Assembly (NCBI GenBank): GCA_964552465.1
Contig: CAZKGR010000002.1
Span: forward strand, 62,001-126,000
Origin: BMS3BBIN04 sp964552465
Lineage (GTDB): Bacteria; Electryoneota; Electryoneia; Electryoneales; Electryoneaceae
DNA length: 64,000 nucleotides
Reading direction: 5' to 3'
Within the stretch, counting starts at the first letter, position 1. Each line of letters opens with the position of its first letter. The notes under the pieces were generated by a model. That model was not told the DNA's origin and searched no databases. It saw only the letters and a list, made by a program, of their open reading frames with translations. Positions 26,918 to 35,695 of this stretch are shown in pieces. The position numbers were made by a program, and so were the translations under genes.

Positions 26918-26937
26918 TGTTTGCTCTAGGCGAAATC

Positions 26938-28605
26938 CTACTCAATGCTGCTGTCTGTCATGTCCGCAGGTTCTTCACCTTCTTCAGGTGCGTTTTCCTG
27001 CTTGCGACGTTTCCGACGACGGACCGATTTCACGTGTGCACGATCTTCCTTTGTCATGAAGACAAACAGGCCGACAGGCATGTATACAACAGCACCTATG
27101 ATGGCGATCCACAGCAAATCCAACCACGTATCTGGCTGGAAGAGCAGGCGCAGACCATACACAACACCGAGCACAAAAGCGTAGGACAAGGCAATCCGTA
27201 CAAACGGGACGAAGAAGGTGTACCATTTGAACTTCATCACATGTGCCGCAAACAGGGGCGGGAAGAGGAAGTTCTTAATCTGGGTTGTCATTAAGGCAGA
27301 CAAGGGCATTGCGACGAGGCCCATGTCCAAGCCCCAATCAGGATGGATCATGTAGATCGACAGAGCGATGTTGATTAAACCCGTCGCCATAGAAACGGAA
27401 CCCGGGATGCGAACATTCTTCGTCGCCGCAAAGATGACGCGCACTGGAACATTCGGCATGGTCATGATCAGACCGACCATCATCCAGATGACGACTTCCG
27501 CCAGATCAGCGTATTCAGATCCGAGCCAAATGGTCAGTAACGGTTCAGCCAGCACCATCAAACCTGCCAATGGCAAGGCTAGCATGATGCCCTCAAATCG
27601 CACGAAGCTGATCAGAAACCGTTTGACGTTCTCGAATTCTCCTCGCCCATACATTGCATAGATAACCGGGGTCGCAACAAGACGCATCGAACGGTTATAC
27701 AGGATCAGAGTACGTCCAAATACCATGATCGCACCGTAACGCCCTGCTGATGCTGCACCGAGAATGATATTAACAACCACGATGCTGGCATTGAACTGCA
27801 TCATCCGGCCGATCTTATCAGCAATCAGCCAGGCACTCATGTCCGTCAGTTCCAAGAACCGTTTCTTACTGAACAGCTTCGGCCTGAGCTTCAACTCCGG
27901 ATTAAGTTTTCGCCAGGTACGTATACTGAGCGTCAGGTGCGTAAGTGCACCCAGTACGATGCCCGCGCTGACACCGTCCAACCCCCAGCCGAACCAACCG
28001 ATCAGGGCGAATGGCGTTGCCACACGGACCGTATGCCAACCAATACGCACATAGTTTTGTAAGTCCAGACGATTGCGGGCAAACGCCGAAATCATCAGAC
28101 CTGCTGAGAGAGTGACAATGAAGAAGGAAATGGCGGCTGCCAGCAGTACACGTTGAGATTCGGCGACCGCACCTTCAGCAAACTGGAGGAAATTCGGCGA
28201 ATACCACGCCATGACAAGCGCGGTAGGAATCAGGATCGAGAAGACCAACAACATTCCCCAGAATGAGGAGTTGAAGGTTCGTCGGGCATTATCCAACTCG
28301 CCACGGGTCATCTCGATAGTGAGGTAACGACCGACCGAAGCATTCACGCTTGATGTGATCAGTGTGAAGAACGTCATCACTTGGAAAGACAGAGGCACCA
28401 CGCTGTATTCCGCCGGCCCGAGTGTGCGGATCAGGTAACGGGTGAGCATCATGCCGAGAATCAGTTGAATCGTGATAGCAAGGAAGTTGGTGAGCAGGTT
28501 CTTCAGCATCTGGCGACCACCACCACGTCCCCGTCTGCGTCGGAGTTGTTCGCCCTGCTGACCACTGTCTCTTGTTGGTGCAGTTTCGTGTTGTTCAGTC
28601 ATCAA
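26938..28605 (-). CDS. Polysaccharide flippase (Wzx/MATE-like) with charged tails
   Basis: A 555-residue membrane protein of the oligosaccharide flippase superfamily. After a hydrophilic, arginine-rich N-terminal 30 residues (R-R-R-R-G-R-G-G-G) there are about 12 hydrophobic segments, including L-T-R-Y-L-I-R-T-L-G-P-A-E-Y, the usual first-helix signature of RfbX/Wzx proteins. The C-terminal 40 residues are a charged tail (R-R-R-K-R-R-K) ending acidic. It probably moves lipid-linked surface polysaccharide across the inner membrane. It lies near kdsA and a Rossmann protein, consistent with envelope carbohydrate synthesis. Confidence 0.8.
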   Translation of the reverse strand: MMTEQHETAPTRDSGQQGEQLRRRRGRGGGRQMLKNLLTNFLAITIQLILGMMLTRYLIRTLGPAEYSVVPLSFQVMTFFTLITSSVNASVGRYLTIEMTRGELDNARRTFNSSFWGMLLVFSILIPTALVMAWYSPNFLQFAEGAVAESQRVLLAAAISFFIVTLSAGLMISAFARNRLDLQNYVRIGWHTVRVATPFALIGWFGWGLDGVSAGIVLGALTHLTLSIRTWRKLNPELKLRPKLFSKKRFLELTDMSAWLIADKIGRMMQFNASIVVVNIILGAASAGRYGAIMVFGRTLILYNRSMRLVATPVIYAMYGRGEFENVKRFLISFVRFEGIMLALPLAGLMVLAEPLLTIWLGSEYADLAEVVIWMMVGLIMTMPNVPVRVIFAATKNVRIPGSVSMATGLINIALSIYMIHPDWGLDMGLVAMPLSALMTTQIKNFLFPPLFAAHVMKFKWYTFFVPFVRIALSYAFVLGVVYGLRLLFQPDTWLDLLWIAIIGAVVYMPVGLFVFMTKEDRAHVKSVRRRKRRKQENAPEEGEEPADMTDSSIE

Positions 28606-28680
28606 TATTTCAACCCCAAGAAGGCTGGTGTGTGTTCAGGCGTGCTAATCTACATTCATGGATCGGGATAGCAAAGCACT

Positions 28681-29763
28681 TTATGACCGGCGTTTTCTCC
28701 GTCCGCGCCCACCACTGATCTTCTTCGACCAATCCCCCGGCGGAATCCAGGGAAGGTCCGACCAACTCTGGATCAACGATTTGATATCGTCTCGCTCGAT
28801 GCGCCGTAATTCGTTCGCACGCAACACAGCGAATCCGGTTTCCGAGAACTCAGGCAACTCAGACAGATGATGGCTGTATGCGTCCGTGGTGTAGTAATTT
28901 CCCGGCCCCTGATCAGCTCGAATTTGCAGATGAGTCAGGTTGAGAACAGTGCGTAAATGGGTCAGCCAGTCATCACTACGCGCGAGCAGATCAGGATGAG
29001 GATTGACGTCAATGTCGACCTCAAATCCGCGGCTGGCGACGAACGATTGCAGGATCTGGACCATATCGTGCACTATGCTGTCGATGTGTGCAACGCTATA
29101 CGCTTTGTTGAAAGGGCAAACCGATACTTCACGTCCAGCGATTAATTGCAGGTACTGACGCAAAGGTTGCGTGTGCGGTGACTGATGTGTTCCGAAAAAG
29201 CTGGGTAGCAGTGGAAACAAGCCAGGCCATCCAGTTTGTACAACACCTGGGAAGAATTCCTGCCTGAGTAAGCTCTCAGCATCCAGAATGCTGCGCCATG
29301 ATTCATACATCAAACGAGGATCATGCGGCAAAATGGCGGGCAGATGTTGCGAAATGAGATACCACCAACCGCGGTCCACTGCCAGTTCGATCCAGCGTGC
29401 CGGTATGGTGTAGGCCAGTTCGGTGTAGCTTTCGAGCGGAATGTCGGGCACATCCGGCGGCGGAGGAAACGCGCAGTGTATCCAAAATGGCGGAGTGTGC
29501 TGCTCCGAATCCGGGTAAGCACACAGTAGATGGTCCGGAAGATCGGGGTCACGCATGTCGATTAACTGGACATCTACTCCAGCCGATTTGAGCAACTCTT
29601 TCCGGTGAGTGAATACTGTGAACGGTGCGCAACCAGGGTGCATCACATCGATGACCGTTACCGGGACGCCAAACTCACGCATCGCCAGCGCGATCGATGT
29701 TCCTAACCCACCGAGTCCGCCTGTAATAATGATTTCCGGGATAGGCAGAGGGAGACCGATCAC
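28681..29763 (-). CDS. Rossmann-fold (NAD-epimerase-like) protein next to kdsA
   Basis: A 360-residue protein beginning with a nucleotide-binding G-G-L-G-G-L-G-T-S-I motif (GxxGxxG) at about residue 16 and the V-T-V-I-D strand end, so it is a Rossmann protein resembling NAD-dependent sugar epimerases/dehydratases. No YxxxK active site can be placed with confidence, so a catalytic function is unproven. The GTG start overlaps the kdsA stop (GTGA at 29760-29763), and the two are surely co-transcribed. The C-terminus is rich in Gly and Arg. Confidence 0.6.
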   Translation of the reverse strand: MIGLPLPIPEIIITGGLGGLGTSIALAMREFGVPVTVIDVMHPGCAPFTVFTHRKELLKSAGVDVQLIDMRDPDLPDHLLCAYPDSEQHTPPFWIHCAFPPPPDVPDIPLESYTELAYTIPARWIELAVDRGWWYLISQHLPAILPHDPRLMYESWRSILDAESLLRQEFFPGVVQTGWPGLFPLLPSFFGTHQSPHTQPLRQYLQLIAGREVSVCPFNKAYSVAHIDSIVHDMVQILQSFVASRGFEVDIDVNPHPDLLARSDDWLTHLRTVLNLTHLQIRADQGPGNYYTTDAYSHHLSELPEFSETGFAVLRANELRRIERDDIKSLIQSWSDLPWIPPGDWSKKISGGRGRRKRRS

Positions 29764-30608
29764 GCCGTATCCCCGGTGAGATTAGCGGGAGTTTCGGTCG
29801 CCACACGATACAGGTCCAACCACTGTGACAGGTGTTCTGACAGGGTTTCCGGCGTAATCATGTTCGGCCCATCGCTGGGGCTTGAATCCGGGTTAGGATG
29901 AACCTCAAGGAACAAACCATCTACGCCAGTCGCCAGGGCTGACCGCACCAGGAAAGGAACCATTTCACGGTTACCACTTGTAGTTCCGCCTGCACCGCCC
30001 GGCATCTGAACTGAATGAGTACCATCAAAGATCACCGGGGCAGCTCGACGCATGATCGGCAGCGAACGCATGTCTACCACGAGGTTGCGATACCCGAAGC
30101 TGCTCCCCCGTTCGGTGAGAAAGACATGGCTTTCACCACTCTGCTTCACCTTGGCAACGGCGAAACTCATGTCTTCCGGAGCCATGAACTGCCCCTTCTT
30201 GACGTTCACCGGTTTACCAGTTTTGCCTGCTTCCATCAGCAGGTCTGTCTGGCGGCAGAGAAAAGCCGGGATTTGCAGCATATCCACGACTTCTGCGACA
30301 TCGGGAACTTGCGATGACTCATGCACATCCGTGATCACCGGCACTCCGATCTGCTCCTGGATACGGGACAGGATCGTCAAGCCTTCGTGCATGCCCAGAC
30401 CCCGTAACGAGCCCGCGGAGGTGCGGTTCGCCTTGTCGAACGATGCCTTGAACACGAAAATGATATCGTGTGGGTCGACGATACGCTTGATCGTCTCAGC
30501 GATCTCGAGCGCAAGTGATTCAGATTCCAGCACACACGGCCCTGCGATGAAGAGTAACGGGTGCGGATCACCGGGCTGTATGCTGTTCAGGTGCAACGAT
30601 GAGTTCAT
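29760..30608 (-). CDS. kdsA: 3-deoxy-8-phosphooctulonate synthase
   Basis: A 282-residue protein with the KdsA signatures F-I-A-G-P-C-V-L-E-S, F-K-A-S-F-D-K-A-N-R-T, R-G-L-G-M-H-E-G and the late E-V-H-P-N-P-D-S-S-P-S-D-G-P-N motif. It condenses arabinose-5-phosphate and PEP to Kdo-8-phosphate, the first committed step toward LPS core. It overlaps the next gene by four bases. kdsB is some 11 kb away at 18.0 kb. kdsC and kdsD are not found in the window. Confidence 0.96.
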   Translation of the reverse strand: MNSSLHLNSIQPGDPHPLLFIAGPCVLESESLALEIAETIKRIVDPHDIIFVFKASFDKANRTSAGSLRGLGMHEGLTILSRIQEQIGVPVITDVHESSQVPDVAEVVDMLQIPAFLCRQTDLLMEAGKTGKPVNVKKGQFMAPEDMSFAVAKVKQSGESHVFLTERGSSFGYRNLVVDMRSLPIMRRAAPVIFDGTHSVQMPGGAGGTTSGNREMVPFLVRSALATGVDGLFLEVHPNPDSSPSDGPNMITPETLSEHLSQWLDLYRVATETPANLTGDTA

Positions 30609-30948
30609 GGGCCAATCACGTCAATTCGTCTCATGTCTGTTGAACTGAATATAGGAACGGACATTCAGGAGATTTAGCCACGGAACCAGGAAAACTCGGA
30701 CTGCGGGTCTGAGAGGAGATGGGATCATCTTTCAATTCAGATAACCAATCCTTGAACCCGGCATCTCAATTTGCATAACTTGCATTAAAGTCAGCAGTTC
30801 AGGAATACTAACCCGGGCGGCACGGTGCATCTCCTGACTCATTGCTGGTGTATTGCAATGAGCTGAACCCGGACTCCAAACTGAGTCCATTATCTTGCAC
30901 GTCCGGGGAACGCCCGTTATATTCGACGTCTGCTGATTTACAGCACCC
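30609..30948. other. Intergenic region between kdsA and tRNA-Met
   Basis: No open reading frame of note. The region carries the promoter for the tRNA (30895-30923). An imperfect palindrome, CAATGAGTC-like halves near 30835-30870, has no clear function. Confidence 0.6.
30895..30923 (+). promoter_or_regulatory. Sigma-70-type promoter for tRNA-Met
   Basis: TTGCAC at 30895-30900, a 17-base spacer, then TATATT at 30918-30923. Transcription would begin around 30930, about 19 bases before the tRNA. Confidence 0.65.
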
Positions 30949-31021
30949 GGCGGAATAGCTCAGTTGGTAGAGCAGGGGAATCATAATCCTCGTGTCGGGG
31001 GTTCAAGTCCCTCTTCCGCCA
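30949..31021 (+). tRNA. tRNA-Met (anticodon CAT)
   Basis: A complete cloverleaf: acceptor stem GGCGGAA pairs with TTCCGCC, D arm GCTC/GAGC, anticodon stem GGGGA/TCCTC around loop ATCATAA (anticodon CAT), T stem GGGGG pairs with CCCTC and loop TTCAAGT. The discriminator base is A. The sequence after it is CCC, so CCA is not encoded. The G1-C72 pair and the lack of a C1-A72 mismatch argue for elongator rather than initiator tRNA-Met; an Ile(CAU) tRNA modified by TilS cannot be excluded. Confidence 0.93.
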
Positions 31022-31034
31022 CCCCGACAATAGA

Positions 31035-31068
31035 AAAACGCTCCAGTGTTTCGACGCTGGAGCGTTTT
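31035..31068 (+). terminator. Rho-independent terminator after tRNA-Met
   Basis: Arms AAAACGCTCCAG (31035-31046) and CTGGAGCGTTTT (31057-31068), perfect, ending in a T run. Confidence 0.9.
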
Positions 31069-31087
31069 GTGATTATCACCAGTAAAT

Positions 31088-31179
31088 GTAGCCCGGCAAT
31101 CCCGTTTGCCGGGAATCCTATTGCCTCGGACTTCAGTCCGTGGCAGAAAATGACCCGGCAAACGGGAGTGCCGGGCTAC
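31088..31179. repeat. Composite palindromic element, copy A (about 92 bp)
   Basis: Begins GTAGCCCGGCA and ends TGCCGGGCTAC, so it has inverted ends. Inside are three hairpins: a CCCGGCAA/TTGCCGGG-type pair, a central CGGAC/GTCCG hairpin, and a final CCCGGC arm. The shared core is G-T-C-C-G-T-G-G-C-A-G-A-A-A-A-T-G-A-C-C. Near-identical copies are at 33503-33593 and 52397-52486. No reading frame is inside. It may be a MITE-like or REP-type mobile unit. Confidence 0.9.
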
Positions 31180-31195
31180 GTTTCTCACAACTACT

Positions 31196-33364
31196 TCACC
31201 TCACCAGCATAACCTTTTGAACTTGATCAAACTCACCCGGCACTGTCGCTCTTACGAAATACAACCCGGACGCAAGGTTTGACGCATCAAATGTCAACAT
31301 GTGACTGCCAGCGCTGAACTGACCGTTCGCAGGTTCCGCGACCTGCTGACCGCTTACGTTGTAGATGCTAACCATCAGATCAGCGGATTCCGGTAGCGAT
31401 ACGCTGATCGTCGTCGTTGCGTTAAACGGATTCGGATGAGCAGGGGATACGGTGTAATCGGTTGGGAGAAGTCTCGCTTCACCCTTCGCCTCGCCATCAA
31501 TTTCTGGAGCACCTGCCAGCTCCCACGCATCGTTGCGCCAGTCCTCAACCGACCACTCAGACTCGGACAGCGCTGTCACATTCGCTGCTGCCAACTTTTC
31601 GAACGGGAAGCTGTCCGTCGCGACAATCACATCTGGATAGATCCCGACATGCATCACGAACGCATAGATACCGGGAGGCGCGTATGCCGGAACCCACTGG
31701 GGAAAGGGCTCAGCCGGGGAATACGTTGAAAACGGCCCGAGTGCTCCCTGGTATTCGTCGATCGGTCCGTAGACAGACCCATCCGGCAGGACAGCTTCGG
31801 TCCAGAACTGCCCTATTCCAGGGAACGGCGAAGGATTGTCTATTTCAACCCAGTACCAGAAACCAAATCCGGTTGCCGGAATAACAATGGGCGGGGCTAA
31901 TGGTGTGAGGGTGAGTGTGGGCGAGACGGCAATCGCAAACGGACTGTTGCTCAGATCCTGTTCTTCACCAGAGGTGAGGGTGAGCCGGATGCGATAATTG
32001 TCCCCGGGTGGAACATCAGCGGGGATGGTCCACTCAAACACGTCATCATTTGGCGTACCTGCGGATATCACTCGCTCGACAGCTTCACCATCCATGAGCT
32101 CGATGACGATATCGTCTTCAAGACTGGACACCCACTCGATGTTGCGTGTAGTGCCGACGCGGAAGACTTCACCGCCGTTGGGTGAAAGAACCTGTAGTGG
32201 GAGGATTTCCAGACGAACAAGCCATACGTCGTGATCGCCTGCACCAATAGAGTTTGAATTGCCAACGACAGTTATTTCATCATCAGCAGTCCAAACGGTA
32301 CTTCCACACGTTTCATATCCTGATCCACCATATGTTTGCGACCAGATCTCATTTCCTTGTGGATCTGTTCTGATAATCCAAATTTGAGCAAAATCCAGTA
32401 GACCTGTTGCCCAAGTCCCGGCAATGGCATATCCACCGTCTGTCGTTTGGTATACGCTTTCTCCGCGATCAGAATCATCTCCACCATATGTTTGCGACCA
32501 CACTACAATTCCCTCTGAATCTGTTTTAACCAACCAAACATCAGCTTCAACCTCATTCCATACCTGTCCGGTTGATCCAGTGACGATATAACCGCCATCC
32601 GAAGTGCATTGGCTATGTCTGCCCCCTTCATCGGTTGGACCACCAATGACCTGTGACCATTGTTCAACGCCCTCAGAATCTGTTTTGACCATATACATGT
32701 CGCTTCCACCCGCCCCAAATGACTGTGTTCCGCCAGTGAGAAGATATCCGCCATCATCTGTGAGAATAACATCATAGGCGTAATCAGGATCGTTTCCGCC
32801 ATAAGTTTGAGACCACAACTCATTTCCATTCGCATCCGTTTTTATCAGCCAAACGTCACTGCTTTGCTCAAGAGAATAGGTGATTCCAGCAATGACGTAT
32901 CCTCCATCATTCAACTGAACTACACACTGACCACTTTCCGCGTATGGTCCACCAAACGTCTGAGACCAGATCAAATTTCCGTCTTCATCTGTTTTGATCA
33001 ACCAGACATCACTGTTGCCACCCTCACCGGGCGTATTTCCGGTGACGATATATCCTTCGTCAAGGGTTTGCTGAACACTCAATCCCAAATCCCAACCTAA
33101 ACCCCCGAACGTTCTTGACCACAGATGATTACCGTGCTGATCGGTCCTTATCAACGATATATCATAATCTCCATCGTTGAGGGCATCGGTATATCCGACG
33201 ATTATATACCCGCCGTCCGAAGTCTGACTCAGGTAATCGCCGACATCCGACCCAAGTCCGCCGAAGGTTCGATCCCACAAAATGTCCAGCGGTTGAGCGA
33301 TGGATGGAATGGCGGAAATCATCAAAGCAGTCATCAGGCAAAGCAAAGCAGCGGTGCGTTTCAT
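31196..33364 (-). CDS. Secreted repeat protein with GPI-anchor-like domain and T9SS sorting domain
   Basis: A 722-residue protein with a signal peptide ending near SIAQ. The first 390 residues contain seven copies of a unit of about 50 residues of the type I-W-S-Q-T-F-G-G, D-G-G-Y-I-V-T-G and D-V-W-L-I-K-T-D, predicted beta-propeller-like. Residues about 400-490 are a Kre9/KNH-type domain (L-S-P-N-G-G-E-V-F-R-V-G, F-E-W-T-I-P). The last 80 residues are a T9SS type A domain (P-N-P-F-N-A-T-T-T-I, G-L-Y-F-V-R-A and a terminal V-M-L-V-R). It is a likely surface or released protein of unknown ligand. Confidence 0.8.
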   Translation of the reverse strand: MKRTAALLCLMTALMISAIPSIAQPLDILWDRTFGGLGSDVGDYLSQTSDGGYIIVGYTDALNDGDYDISLIRTDQHGNHLWSRTFGGLGWDLGLSVQQTLDEGYIVTGNTPGEGGNSDVWLIKTDEDGNLIWSQTFGGPYAESGQCVVQLNDGGYVIAGITYSLEQSSDVWLIKTDANGNELWSQTYGGNDPDYAYDVILTDDGGYLLTGGTQSFGAGGSDMYMVKTDSEGVEQWSQVIGGPTDEGGRHSQCTSDGGYIVTGSTGQVWNEVEADVWLVKTDSEGIVVWSQTYGGDDSDRGESVYQTTDGGYAIAGTWATGLLDFAQIWIIRTDPQGNEIWSQTYGGSGYETCGSTVWTADDEITVVGNSNSIGAGDHDVWLVRLEILPLQVLSPNGGEVFRVGTTRNIEWVSSLEDDIVIELMDGEAVERVISAGTPNDDVFEWTIPADVPPGDNYRIRLTLTSGEEQDLSNSPFAIAVSPTLTLTPLAPPIVIPATGFGFWYWVEIDNPSPFPGIGQFWTEAVLPDGSVYGPIDEYQGALGPFSTYSPAEPFPQWVPAYAPPGIYAFVMHVGIYPDVIVATDSFPFEKLAAANVTALSESEWSVEDWRNDAWELAGAPEIDGEAKGEARLLPTDYTVSPAHPNPFNATTTISVSLPESADLMVSIYNVSGQQVAEPANGQFSAGSHMLTFDASNLASGLYFVRATVPGEFDQVQKVMLVR

Positions 33365-33709
33365 TTATCACTCCCCCGTTCATGGGAATTGTGTGGATGC
33401 AACATTAGTGAAAGTCAAGATAGGGACGATTGTTCGAGGAATTGCGAAATCAGAAGTGAATAATGTCGAAAATCTGGTGGGAACTGCTCTTGGAGGGATG
33501 TAGTAGCCCGGCAACCCCGTTTGCCGGGAATCCTATTGCCACGGCCTGAAGTCCGTGGCAGAAAATGACCCGGCACTGGGAGTGCCGGGCTACATGTAGC
33601 ACACAATCAACACCCAATCCTGACCTCCCGTCAAATTCAATACTGCGCCGCTTCCATGACTATCTTCTGTCTGCATGTATTCATCGAGTAGATGTGAGTG
33701 GAGGATGCA
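33365..33709. other. Intergenic region with repeat copy B
   Basis: Holds the composite element 33503-33593 and no gene. The bases upstream of 33503 are unremarkable. A GGAGG site for the downstream gene lies at 33700-33704. Confidence 0.6.
33503..33593. repeat. Composite palindromic element, copy B (about 91 bp)
   Basis: Second copy of the element at 31088-31179. The ends read GTAGCCCGGCA and TGCCGGGCTAC. The central stretch GTCCGTGGCAGAAAATGACC is shared with both other copies. It lies upstream of the membrane protein at 33710, in an intergenic site. Confidence 0.9.
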
Positions 33710-34198
33710 ATGAACCTGACACGAATCAGAAGCCTGGCAGACACAGGCTTCAAGGACTGGTCGCTGAACGCCGGAGAGATCTCCGGCTGGGTGCGTACTG
33801 TTGCACCACTATTCCTGTGGATTGGTGCGCTACGCAGAAGCTACAAGCAGCTCTTCAGCGTGCTCGCGTTCATCATAGTCAGCCCGTATGTGTTCACATC
33901 GAGTGGGGAAGACCGCTGGATGAACCGCGCCATGCGTGGCGAGCAGGAATGGTTATTACGCAACCGTTTCGATGCCAGCACGATCATCAGCATCGCCGGA
34001 ATCGGATTCCTCAAGCTCAGCCTGTTCACAGCGTTGCTGCGCAAGTTCTGGATATCGCTACTGCTGCTCGGCGGGGGTTCGATCCTCAACGTCTGGCATC
34101 TCGAACGGATGGCAACCCAGTTCGAAAACGAACGCTCCTTCGAAGATATTCAGGTTGATCCAGATGATATCCAGCTCGACGATGAAGATGCGGAGTAA
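33710..34198 (+). CDS. Membrane protein, DUF6653-like
   Basis: ATG 33710, preceded by GGAGG, gives 162 residues with four hydrophobic segments (about 25-40, 45-60, 100-115, 115-130) and an acidic C-terminal tail. The W-M-N-R-A-M-R-G-E-Q-E-W-L motif resembles the W-A-x-x-A-V-x-G-E-x-x-W-L motif of DUF6653 membrane proteins; I judge this as tentative. The function is not known. It is followed by the NUDIX gene, five bases downstream, so the two are probably one operon. Confidence 0.55.
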   Translation: MNLTRIRSLADTGFKDWSLNAGEISGWVRTVAPLFLWIGALRRSYKQLFSVLAFIIVSPYVFTSSGEDRWMNRAMRGEQEWLLRNRFDASTIISIAGIGFLKLSLFTALLRKFWISLLLLGGGSILNVWHLERMATQFENERSFEDIQVDPDDIQLDDEDAE

Positions 34199-34202
34199 TC
34201 AG

Positions 34203-34790
34203 GTGGAACGGAAAGTACACGTAATTGAAAAGAAGCGTGTTTTCGATGGATTCTTCGATGTTGACGAATATCGCCTGCAACACACCCGTTTCGACGGTTC
34301 GCTTACCCCGGAGTTGAGTCGTCTCGTCATACGCAGGCAGGACGCCGTCGCTGCCATACTCTGGCATCGGGACCGCGAACGCATGGTCCTCGTTGAACAG
34401 TTTCGTCCAGCAGTGTACGCGAATGGTGAACCCGGATGGACAATTGAACTGCCCGCCGGTTTGCTCGATGTGGAGGGTGAAACACCCGCAGAGACCATGC
34501 GACGCGAACTCATCGAAGAATCCGGGTATCGCGTTAATGATCTGCGTGAGCTGATTACATACTACTCGTCCATCGGCAGCTCAGCGGAACGGCTGACACT
34601 GTTCTACGCGGAGGTGTCCGATGCTGACCAAATTACCAATGGCGGCGGCGAGGATGATGGCGAAGATCTGCGTGTTGTCGAATGGTCGCTCACAGACTTG
34701 GCTGCCGGAATCACGGACGGACGCATTAACGACAGCAAGACCATCATCGCAGTGCAGTGGTTTCTGGTAAACCGTCAGTTCAGTAGCTAA
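34203..34790 (+). CDS. NUDIX hydrolase (ADP-ribose pyrophosphatase-like)
   Basis: GTG 34203 has GGAG seven bases upstream; an ATG at 34188, inside the preceding gene, lacks such a site but is also possible. The 195-residue protein carries a NUDIX box with G-L-L-D-V-E-G-E and R-R-E-L-I-E-E-S-G-Y, one residue longer in the first loop than the standard pattern, as in several known ADP-ribose pyrophosphatases. The preceding E-L-P-A motif and V-E-Q-F-R-P-A-V-Y region also fit that subgroup. It likely hydrolyses ADP-ribose or a related nucleotide sugar. Confidence 0.85.
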   Translation: MERKVHVIEKKRVFDGFFDVDEYRLQHTRFDGSLTPELSRLVIRRQDAVAAILWHRDRERMVLVEQFRPAVYANGEPGWTIELPAGLLDVEGETPAETMRRELIEESGYRVNDLRELITYYSSIGSSAERLTLFYAEVSDADQITNGGGEDDGEDLRVVEWSLTDLAAGITDGRINDSKTIIAVQWFLVNRQFSS

Positions 34791-34817
34791 TTAGTCAACA
34801 ACGCGCCAAAAATTCCC

Positions 34818-35624
34818 TCAGGCCGGTTCGCCTTTCTTGCTGAATGTATCGTCACTCAGAATATCCCCACGGACACCGATTTTCACCAACCGCACCGGAA
34901 TGTCCACGTCAGACGCTTCCAATGCCTGCCCAGCCATTTGCACAATTCCACCGCAGCACGGCACTTCCATGAAGATGACAGTCAGTGAATTCACACCACG
35001 TTGTAACATCTCTGTAAGTTTACCGACATATGGTGAAACATCATCCAACTTCGGGCAGCCAATTGCGATCGAATGATCCTTTAAGAAATCATGATGGAAA
35101 TTGGGATAGGCGAATGGTACGCAATCGGCGCACAACAATAGATCGCTGTTTGCGAGAAATGGTGCAGCCGGATTCAGCAAATGCAATTGTACTGGCCAGC
35201 CCTGCAGCTCGCTGACCATCGCAGGGGCCTGCTTCTGGAATCCGCCGAAACCGAATGCATCGTTCCCACCGCTGGGTGGTTTGAGTGAACGTGCTTGCGA
35301 GCCAGGACACATCGGCGCCGGAGTTGGCTCATGGGGGGTTGCCTGATCAGACTGATTAGTTGTCTGATTCTCCGACGCCGCCAGTGCACGTTGATGCTGC
35401 TCAACCGCCGCTTCATCAAACTCTTCAGCGTCACGCTCGATCAACGTGATCGCATCCTGTGGACAATGACCGAGGCAAACACCAATTCCATCGCACAGGA
35501 CGTCGCTGACCAGCTTCGCTTTTCCATCGACTATCTTCAATGCACCTTCAGCGCAACTGATTATGCAATCGCCGCAACCGTCGCAAAGGTCTTCGTTAAT
35601 CTCAATGATGGTACGTTTCGCCAT
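34818..35624 (-). CDS. Ferredoxin-type protein with atypical second cluster
   Basis: A 268-residue protein. The N-terminal half has two cluster motifs: C-D-G-C-G-D-C-I-I-S-C and C-D-G-I-G-V-C-L-G-H-C-P. In the second one the second cysteine position is Ile, so only three ligands remain. The linker (about 70-130) is low in order; the C-terminal domain has C-A-D-C-V-P-F-A-Y, I-G-C-P-K-L-D-D and M-E-V-P-C-C-G-G motifs of a family common in anaerobes and of unsolved function. It is probably a redox or cluster-carrying protein, next to a membrane Fe-S protein. Confidence 0.75.
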   Translation of the reverse strand: MAKRTIIEINEDLCDGCGDCIISCAEGALKIVDGKAKLVSDVLCDGIGVCLGHCPQDAITLIERDAEEFDEAAVEQHQRALAASENQTTNQSDQATPHEPTPAPMCPGSQARSLKPPSGGNDAFGFGGFQKQAPAMVSELQGWPVQLHLLNPAAPFLANSDLLLCADCVPFAYPNFHHDFLKDHSIAIGCPKLDDVSPYVGKLTEMLQRGVNSLTVIFMEVPCCGGIVQMAGQALEASDVDIPVRLVKIGVRGDILSDDTFSKKGEPA

Positions 35625-35695
35625 GAATCTGTCCTCAAATCTTCAAGTTTTCTAATGATTCCGATGTTATACACCGGTCGAGCCAACGACTATTA

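Noticed and set aside
30949..31021. Initiator tRNA-fMet
   Set aside because: The first acceptor pair is G-C, not the C-A mismatch of bacterial initiators.
31088..31179. Palindromic elements as CRISPR repeats
   Set aside because: Copies are 2-20 kb apart, there are no unique spacers of even length, and no cas genes are present.
33936..34187. NUDIX protein start at 33936
   Set aside because: The extra 84 residues overlap the membrane protein gene in another frame and are low in order; GTG 34203 has a ribosome binding site.
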